From NCBI GenBank assembly GCA_937120965.1, contig CAKZKA010000259.1, forward strand, positions 1 to 46,924: 46,924 bases of DNA. The letters are read 5' to 3'. Both the position numbers and the translations under genes were made by a program. This DNA is from an uncultured Chloroflexota bacterium (GTDB lineage Bacteria; Chloroflexota; Chloroflexia; Chloroflexales; Chloroflexaceae). The notes beneath the pieces were generated by a model that worked only from the letters and a program-made list of their open reading frames with translations, did not search any database and had not been told where the DNA came from. Position 1 is the first letter of the stretch; the number at the start of each line of letters is the position of its first letter. This document shows positions 41,958 through 46,924 of this stretch, piece by piece.

Positions 41958-42785
41958 TTGGCGACAACGACACCGACGACACCGACCGCGACACCCGCGC
42001 CGGCCCATGAGCACGGCCATGAGGCCCACGGTCGTGAGCTGTTGCACCACTTCGAGAGCGCCCAACAGCAGAAGGAGACGGCCACCCTGGGCATGTGGAT
42101 CTTCCTGGTGACCGAGATCATGCTGTTCGGCGGGATCTTTATGGCCTACATTGTCTATCGCTGGGCCTTTCCTGATGTGTGGGCCGAAGCGGCGCACCAC
42201 CTCAACACTCCGCTCGGCGCCGTGAACACGGTGGTGCTGCTGGTCAGCTCGCTCACAGTGGCCCTGGCAGTGAACGCGGCGGAAGAGGGCAACCGCCGGC
42301 GCCTGCTGACGATGCTGGGGATCACCCTCCTGCTGGGGGCGACCTTTCTGGTGATCAAGGGCTACGAGTACAGCGAGAAGTTTGCCCACTGCGCCGGGGC
42401 GGCCAACCCGGTCGCCTGGGTGACGGGCGGCGCGCGGCTGGGGGAAAGTGAGTGCCTGGTGCCGGGGCGCAACTTTATCTTCCCCGAGGCCCACGGCGCC
42501 GAAGGCGCCGAGGCCGGCCACGGAACAGCGGACAGCTATGCGCAGCCACAGGCTGGCCTCGGCTCGCCATACCAGTTGTTCTACTTCCTCTACTTCGTCG
42601 CTACCGGTCTCCACGCTGTGCATATGGTCATCGGGTTGACGATTGTCTCAATTCTGACCTTCATTGCCTGGCGCGGGGTGATTACGCCAACCTACTACAC
42701 TCCGATTGAGGTTGGGGGCCTCTACTGGCACTTGATCGACATTATCTGGGTATTCCTGTTCCCGCTTTTTTATCTGGTGCACTGA
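41958..42785 (+). CDS. Cytochrome c oxidase subunit III
   Basis: 275 aa, with helices typical of subunit III: LGMWIFLVTEIMLFGGIFMAYIVYR, NTVVLLVSSLTVALAVNA, FYFLYFVATGLHAVHMVIGL and YWHLIDIIWVFLFPLFYLV. A His/Thr-rich N-terminus and a hydrophilic loop of about 60 aa with two cysteines (about 137-200) are extra to the core. Start is TTG at 41958 with GAGGAGAG at good spacing. Its stop overlaps the next start (TGATG). Confidence 0.92.
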   Translation: MATTTPTTPTATPAPAHEHGHEAHGRELLHHFESAQQQKETATLGMWIFLVTEIMLFGGIFMAYIVYRWAFPDVWAEAAHHLNTPLGAVNTVVLLVSSLTVALAVNAAEEGNRRRLLTMLGITLLLGATFLVIKGYEYSEKFAHCAGAANPVAWVTGGARLGESECLVPGRNFIFPEAHGAEGAEAGHGTADSYAQPQAGLGSPYQLFYFLYFVATGLHAVHMVIGLTIVSILTFIAWRGVITPTYYTPIEVGGLYWHLIDIIWVFLFPLFYLVH

Positions 42786-43168
42786 TGGCAAAGACCAGCA
42801 CAAGCGCCGGCCACGGCGCCCACGGCGACGGCGCCCACTCTGAGCACGCCGCGCATGCCCATATCAGTCGTGGGACCTATTACAGGGTTTTCGCCGCGCT
42901 GATGGTGCTGATGGCACTCACTGTCGGGGCCTGGTGGATCGAGGGGATCGTTGCCCTGCCGCGCCTGCTTGGCGTGGCCATCGCCATGGCTATCGCCATT
43001 GCCAAGACGACGCTGATCGTGCTCTACTTTATGCACGTGAAGGTCAGCGAGCGGGCCACGCAGCTCTACGCCGCGGCGGCGTTCATTGGCTTTGCGATTA
43101 TGGTGATCATTACGATGGGGGATTATTTTGCGCGGGGCTGGCCGCCGCCGCCCGGGCCGCTCCCGTAA
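42785..43168 (+). CDS. Cytochrome c oxidase subunit IV (prokaryotic type)
   Basis: 127 aa. A His/Gly-rich N-terminus (about 25 aa) is followed by three transmembrane helices and the family motif KTTLIVLYFMHVKVSER. It is a structural subunit of the oxidase, translationally coupled to subunit III, and the last gene of the cluster. Confidence 0.9.
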   Translation: MAKTSTSAGHGAHGDGAHSEHAAHAHISRGTYYRVFAALMVLMALTVGAWWIEGIVALPRLLGVAIAMAIAIAKTTLIVLYFMHVKVSERATQLYAAAAFIGFAIMVIITMGDYFARGWPPPPGPLP

Positions 43169-43437
43169 CGCGCGAACGGCTGCGGAGAGGGCTGCACCCT
43201 CGCATCGAGCGTTGGTAGCGTCTGCTCGCGGCCGTCGTAACGCGCCCTTCGATGCAACCTGCTCAGGGCGCATCAGGGAGCTATTCGCACCCTTCGATAC
43301 GCGCCTCTGCTCCGCCCAGGACAGTTTTCGGCACTCCTCAAGGTGCTGCAAGCGGCGCGCATGGGTCATACGCTACCGGCTCTGGCGCGGCCTCCCAGCC
43401 CCTGCGGAGGATCAGGTCCTCGCACGCTCAGGTGGGC
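43169..43437. other. Gap between the oxidase operon and the HAD gene
   Basis: No gene seen on either strand and no convincing terminator with T-run. The two flanking genes converge here. Confidence 0.4.
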
Positions 43438-44124
43438 CTACGACGACCGGAACGCGGCCAGGATCTCGGCCAGAGGCATTGCCGCAAGCGAGGGCAGGGT
43501 CAGATCGGCGGGCGGCAGGGGCAACTGGCGCGTCAGGGCGCCCGGCACGGCCACCACCGGGCAGCCGGCGGCGCGAGCGGCGAGAATACCGTTGGCCGAG
43601 TCTTCGAGCACCAGGCACGCTGCCGGTGGCAACCCCAGGCCGGCAGCAGCGGAGAGAAACAACTCCGGGTCAGGCTTGGTTCGCGCCACATCGTCGGCAG
43701 TGCGGATGCACACAAAGCGCCGGGCGATCCCCAACCGTTCCAGCCATCCCCCCACCCAGCGATAATCGCTGCTGGACGCCACCGCGCAGGGCAACCCCAG
43801 CGCTTCGGCCTCGTCGAGCACCCCGGCGACACCGGGCAACAACCCCTCGTGCGCGGCCATAGCCTCCTTGATGGCATGACGCCGCGCGTGAATGGCCGCA
43901 GCCTCGGCGCGGAGCGCAGCAGCGCGTGCGGGGTCGCGTGCCGCCATCAGGCCCATCAGGTGCTCCAGGGCATCGAAACCGCGGCGCGTGCCCAGGGCCG
44001 CCGACCACTCCTCCAGGCCGAGGTCAAAGCCGTATTCGGCGTAGATATGTCGCCAACTCTCCAGTGCCGGCGTTTCGGTATCAACGATCAGACCATCGAA
44101 GTCGAAGATCAGCGCGCGGATCAT
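43438..44124 (-). CDS. HAD superfamily phosphatase/phosphomutase-like protein
   Basis: A 228-aa HAD subfamily IA enzyme of the beta-phosphoglucomutase-like group. Motif I is DFDGLIVDTE (nucleophile and acid Asp), motif II is the Ser of AVASSSDYRW, motif III is the Lys in TKPDPELF, and motif IV is LVLEDSANG. The cap domain is helical (residues 15-85). It acts on a small phosphorylated metabolite; the identity is not predictable. ATG start with AGGA upstream. Confidence 0.9.
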   Translation of the reverse strand: MIRALIFDFDGLIVDTETPALESWRHIYAEYGFDLGLEEWSAALGTRRGFDALEHLMGLMAARDPARAAALRAEAAAIHARRHAIKEAMAAHEGLLPGVAGVLDEAEALGLPCAVASSSDYRWVGGWLERLGIARRFVCIRTADDVARTKPDPELFLSAAAGLGLPPAACLVLEDSANGILAARAAGCPVVAVPGALTRQLPLPPADLTLPSLAAMPLAEILAAFRSS

Positions 44125-44140
44125 GCATCCTGTTCCTGGC

Positions 44141-44250
44141 TAGTATTCCATTTTAGATTTTAGATTTTGGATTGCAGATTATCGCGCAGGGCGTTCTGAT
44201 GCGCTTTGACGGAACACCGCTTGCGGAGTATTCAAGTGAAATTGGTATTA
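44141..44250. mobile_element. AT-rich MITE-like element family F, copy 2
   Basis: About 110 bp, inverted relative to copy 1 at 16.68 kb. It holds ATTTTAGATTTTAGATTTTGG near one end and ATTGGTATTAC at the other. Confidence 0.55.
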
Positions 44251-44274
44251 CTCAATTAGACTTCGTCCTGGCAG

Positions 44275-44305
44275 GGGTTTCGGGGGCCGCAGGTCTCCGA
44301 AACCC
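44275..44305. repeat. 9-bp hairpin GGGTTTCGG/CCGAAACCC
   Basis: Perfect 9-bp stem with a 13-nt loop. A second imperfect stem, GCAGAAGG/CCTTTCTGC, lies 40 bp on. Both are in the gap downstream of the ABC ATPase gene (minus), where they may help end transcription. Confidence 0.5.
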
Positions 44306-44446
44306 ACCCTCTTCCGGTGCGTCGCGCTGGAAAAAGGGTTAGCAGAAGGGCAAAGCCTTTCTGCGCCTCCCCACAAGACTTCGGGGTGTGGATGAGCCTC
44401 AAGCGTATCGGCAAGCGTCGGGGCGGTTGCAAGCCCGGCCGCATCT

Positions 44447-45154
44447 TCACACATCAGCGGCAGCTTCCATTGTCTCGACAAACTGCACCATTCCATCGCG
44501 CAGGTGAACAATGCGGTCGGCGTAGCGCGCCACGGCCATGTCGTGGGTGACCAGCAGCAGGGTCAGGCCCTCATCGCGCACCAGGCGCTGCAGCAGGGCC
44601 ATAATCTCGCCGCCGGTACGGCTGTCGAGGTTGCCCGTCGGCTCATCAGCGAGGATGAGCCGCGGGTGATTGGCCAGGGCGCGGGCAATCGCCACCCGTT
44701 GCTGCTCGCCGCCGCTCAACTCGGCAGGGCGGTGATGGGCGCGCTGGCCAAGGCCGAGTTGTTCCAGCAGAGCCATGGCCCGCGCCCGACGGCGCTCCGG
44801 GGCCACGCCGGCGAGCATCAAAGGCACGGCAACGTTCTCCCAGGCGGTCTTGATGGGCAACAGGTTGAAGCTCTGGAACACGAAGCCAAGCGTGTCGCGA
44901 CGGTAGAGCACCAGTTCGCGATCACTGCTGCGGCCCAGCTCCATACCGTTGACCCAGACCTCGCCGCCGGTGGGCCGCACCAGACCGCCGATCAGGTGCA
45001 GCAAGGTGCTCTTGCCACTTCCACTGGGGCCAACCAGCGCGACAAACTCGCCGGGCGCCACGTCGAGATCCACACCTCGCAGCGCATCAACGTAGGTTTT
45101 GCCCATCTGGTAGCGACGGGCGAGGGCAATAGCGCGAATAAGAGGAGTGCTCAT
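44447..45154 (-). CDS. ABC transporter ATP-binding protein (LolD/MacB type)
   Basis: A 235-aa ATPase: Walker A GPSGSGKST, Q-loop FQSFNLLP, signature LSGGEQQR, Walker B LILADEPTGN and H-loop VTHD. The pattern is that of the MacB/LolD/FtsE-like class, which works in mechanotransmission or lipoprotein export rather than substrate import. No permease gene is adjacent in the window. ATG at 45154 is chosen, with AGGAG-like AGAGGAG some bases downstream of the repeat; the frame upstream is repeat DNA. The neighbour upstream on the same strand is a LolA-like lipoprotein. Confidence 0.88.
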   Translation of the reverse strand: MSTPLIRAIALARRYQMGKTYVDALRGVDLDVAPGEFVALVGPSGSGKSTLLHLIGGLVRPTGGEVWVNGMELGRSSDRELVLYRRDTLGFVFQSFNLLPIKTAWENVAVPLMLAGVAPERRRARAMALLEQLGLGQRAHHRPAELSGGEQQRVAIARALANHPRLILADEPTGNLDSRTGGEIMALLQRLVRDEGLTLLLVTHDMAVARYADRIVHLRDGMVQFVETMEAAADV

Positions 45155-45164
45155 AATGGACGGC

Positions 45165-45565
45165 TGAGGTGAAAATACGGGGAAACCGGGTTTCCCCAAC
45201 CCCCTCCCTGCGGGGAGGCGCCCCATTTTCATCGCGGCGTTGTGCGGCGCAGCCGCATGACCGTCTAACGTGAAAATAGCCCGCCCGCGGGAGGGTTTGG
45301 GAGGGCTGCGCCCTCCCAAGAATAATTATTTTCATTCCGGCGTTGTGCGGCGCAGCCGCATGACCGTCTAACGTGAAAATAGGGAACCCGGGGTTCCCCA
45401 CGCCCCTGCCTGCTGGAGCGCCAGGCGCCCCCAACGGCGGTTGGGGGGTGGGGAACCCGGGTTTCCCCGTGCCCCTGCCTATGGGTATGCTAGGCGACCC
45501 TGAGCGCGGCTGGGGTATGGGGAAACTCGGGTTCCCATACTCCTGCCTCCTGCCCGGGGGAGGGT
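45165..45565. repeat. Large composite repeat cluster (C, D, E modules)
   Basis: About 400 bp of stacked modules. One GGGGAAACCGGGTTTCCCC palindrome is at 45179. GCGGCGCAGCCGC hairpins are at about 45246 and 45349, each followed by ATGACCGTCTAACGTGAAAATAG (in part). A TTTGGGAGGGCTGCGCCCTCCCAA-type hairpin is near 45296. Three degenerate GGGAACCCGGGTTCCCC palindromes lie at 45383-45535. The two duplicated parts suggest local amplification. Confidence 0.75.
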
Positions 45566-45574
45566 TCGGGAGGG

Positions 45575-46702
45575 CTACTTGAGGCTTTCGGCGACCTTGA
45601 TGGCTTCATTGGCGCCAAGGGCGCCCGCGACGACATAGCGCAGCCCGCCTTCCTCCCAGCGCAGCAGGCTACCCTGACCATCGGCGCCGGTAATGAGGGT
45701 GCCATCGGCGCCCCGCACCGTCACGGCGCGCACCTGGCTACCCGCTGGAGGCTCGCGGTCGCGGCCAACTTCCTGGCTGCTCTGCACCACGCTCACACTG
45801 CCGCCGGAACCGGCGTAGTTCAGGATCACCGTATCAGCGCCAGCAACCCGCACCTCAACCAGGGCCATCCCGGCGGGCAAGTAGCCCGGCTCGCGCAGGG
45901 GGAAGCTCACCGTGGCGCGGGCCTCGTCAAGCGAAGCGGCCCTGGGGCGCATCCGGGCGGCCAGATCCTCGGCGCGCACCACTGTGGCGCCGGGGGGCGG
46001 GGTGAAGCGGAACAGGTCCGCGCTCAGGCCGGTGTTGGTTTCGAGGCTCAGCGCCTCCACACTGCCGCGCCCGAAGTCGCTGGCGTCGAAGGTAGCCTTC
46101 AGGGGGAGAGCCAGTTCTGCATCCACCCAGAGAAAGCCTTCAATTACGCCATCGAGGGACAATTGCTCGCGCGTGGCCGGTTGCGGAGTGACCTTCACCT
46201 TCCAGGTATTCTTGCCGGCTACCGTTTCAGTACCGAGCACCTCGAGCTGCACCGCGTCGAGACCCTGGCCGATCAGGTCCTGGAGCATCGTTGTGGGGCC
46301 GGCGGGGGTGCTGGCAGCGGCGTCGCGCATGGCGCCGACCTCCCCGGTGATCACCGTGTTCTCGGCGGGGTTGTAGATCCAGAAGGTCTCGCCATCGCTG
46401 ACGATGAGCGACCCGACCGCAGCGGCCTCGCTGGCCTCGCGCACCTCCATACGCACGCGGGCGATAGGCCTGCCGGCAGCATCGGTTGCGCCGGTCTTCT
46501 GCGTCCAGCCCTCGACGACCATCCGCCCGGCGCGCTCGGGGCCGGTGAAGTCGAGGGCCACGGTAGCGTGGGCATCACTGGTGGCGGCGCGGGCCGCCTC
46601 CATCCGCTCAACAATCTCCTCGGCCGTGGGCAGCCGCTGCCCACAGGCGGCGAGCAGCAACGCGCCCAGGAGCGCAAGCAGCAGCAATATTGAACGTCGC
46701 AT
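45575..46702 (-). CDS. LolA-like outer-layer lipoprotein (DUF2092/DUF4367-type)
   Basis: A 375-aa lipoprotein: signal peptide with lipobox LLAAC at about residue 20. Residues 25-240 fit a LolA/LppX-like beta-barrel half-shell (DAHATVALDFTGPERAGRMVVEGWTQ, SDGETFWIYNPAENTVI, GKNTWKVKVTPQ, LWVDAELALPLKATF). The C-terminal 110 residues (SFPLREPGYLPAGMAL, RWEEGGLRYVVAG) form a separate small domain typical of anti-sigma-linked DUF4367 proteins. It probably binds a hydrophobic molecule at the cell surface. ATG start with GGCAGGAA upstream. It lies upstream of a LolD-type ATPase. Confidence 0.8.
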   Translation of the reverse strand: MRRSILLLLALLGALLLAACGQRLPTAEEIVERMEAARAATSDAHATVALDFTGPERAGRMVVEGWTQKTGATDAAGRPIARVRMEVREASEAAAVGSLIVSDGETFWIYNPAENTVITGEVGAMRDAAASTPAGPTTMLQDLIGQGLDAVQLEVLGTETVAGKNTWKVKVTPQPATREQLSLDGVIEGFLWVDAELALPLKATFDASDFGRGSVEALSLETNTGLSADLFRFTPPPGATVVRAEDLAARMRPRAASLDEARATVSFPLREPGYLPAGMALVEVRVAGADTVILNYAGSGGSVSVVQSSQEVGRDREPPAGSQVRAVTVRGADGTLITGADGQGSLLRWEEGGLRYVVAGALGANEAIKVAESLK

Positions 46703-46849
46703 AGCATTCCTGCCGTTCCAGTTGCACGGTATCCTGGTCCGCCAAAGCCGGCTTCACCGGCCGCAAGGACTCCCCCGTGGGACCTCCCTGCACGTGTACG
46801 GTTTACTGTACCATGATTTGCGCCACAAGATCCAGGGGAAAGCGGGGTT

Positions 46850-46924
46850 GTGCGTGTTCACATGTGGGGTAAGGCGTCACCCCGGGAGCGCGGGCGTCCC
46901 GCCCGCAAGGGCCTGGATGCGGGC
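46850..46924. mobile_element. MITE-like element family B, copy 4, cut by the window end
   Basis: Begins GTGCGTGTTCACATGTGGGGTAAG (first part of the terminal repeat) and runs into the GCGGGC palindromes. Its orientation is opposite to copies 1-3. The far end and flank lie outside the window. Confidence 0.7.

Noticed and set aside
43128-44163. Plus-strand frames opposite the HAD gene
   Set aside because: Arg/Ala-rich shadows without motifs; the minus-strand HAD motifs are complete.
46163-46693. 176-aa plus-strand frame opposite the LolA-like gene
   Set aside because: Shadow of a lipoprotein gene with a clear lipobox.

Overview
The window is about 47 kb of GC-rich (roughly 63-65% by eye) bacterial chromosome. 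The best reading is a filamentous Chloroflexota of class Chloroflexia (Roseiflexus/Chloroflexus relatives). The reasons are an alternative complex III cluster fused to an A2-type cytochrome c oxidase operon, a membrane-bound [NiFe] hydrogenase, Thr/Pro-rich lipoprotein linkers, frequent GTG/TTG starts, and intergenic space packed with short palindromic repeats. This is recognition from memory, not a database match. No photosynthesis gene, rRNA, tRNA, transposase or CRISPR array was seen.

Layout. 0.1-3.5 kb: two tandem cobalamin-binding radical SAM enzymes (minus). 3.7-7.7 kb: [NiFe] hydrogenase small, large and cytochrome b subunits (minus) behind a candidate operator/promoter at 8.1 kb. 8.2-12.1 kb: a polytopic glycosyltransferase-like membrane protein and glucuronate isomerase (minus). 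12.6-16.7 kb: trypsin-like/PDZ lipoprotein, SGNH hydrolase, alpha/beta esterase (plus). 17.2-20.0 kb: a 918-aa GH63/MGH1-like glycosidase (minus). 20.6-23.3 kb: LytR-CpsA-Psr protein and an orphan 2-oxoacid dehydrogenase E2 (plus). 23.4-24.2 kb: DUF429 protein (minus). 24.35-25.65 kb: an AT-richer island with two overlapping frames joined by a run of nine A. 25.9-27.6 kb: HExxH peptidase (plus) and F420-type oxidoreductase (minus), convergent. 28.1-29.9 kb: two tandem metallo-beta-lactamase-fold paralogues. 30.1-31.7 kb: RsgA GTPase and a small unknown gene (minus). 31.79-32.06 kb: a candidate structured RNA (minus). 32.6-43.2 kb: a respiratory cluster ActB-ActE-ActA-small membrane protein-SCO1-CoxII-CoxI-CoxIII-CoxIV (plus). 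43.4-46.7 kb: HAD phosphatase, LolD/MacB-type ATPase and LolA-like lipoprotein (minus).

How it works together. Hydrogenase can feed electrons from H2 to quinone through its b cytochrome. The alternative complex III subunits and the cytochrome oxidase (whose subunit II carries two extra cytochrome c domains) would carry electrons from quinol to O2. SCO1 supplies copper to CuA. The cluster lacks the NrfD-like quinol-binding subunits expected of alternative complex III, so these must come from elsewhere or be dispensed with.

The strongest unexplained signals are: (1) the A9 frameshift-type overlap at 25.09 kb, giving alternative transmembrane or soluble C-termini; (2) a promoter-to-terminator structured RNA candidate at 31.79-32.06 kb; (3) two MITE-like families with inverted termini and visible 9-11 bp target duplications; (4) a metallo-beta-lactamase paralogue that has lost two zinc ligands; and (5) a dense modular palindromic repeat system that even interrupts the respiratory operon.
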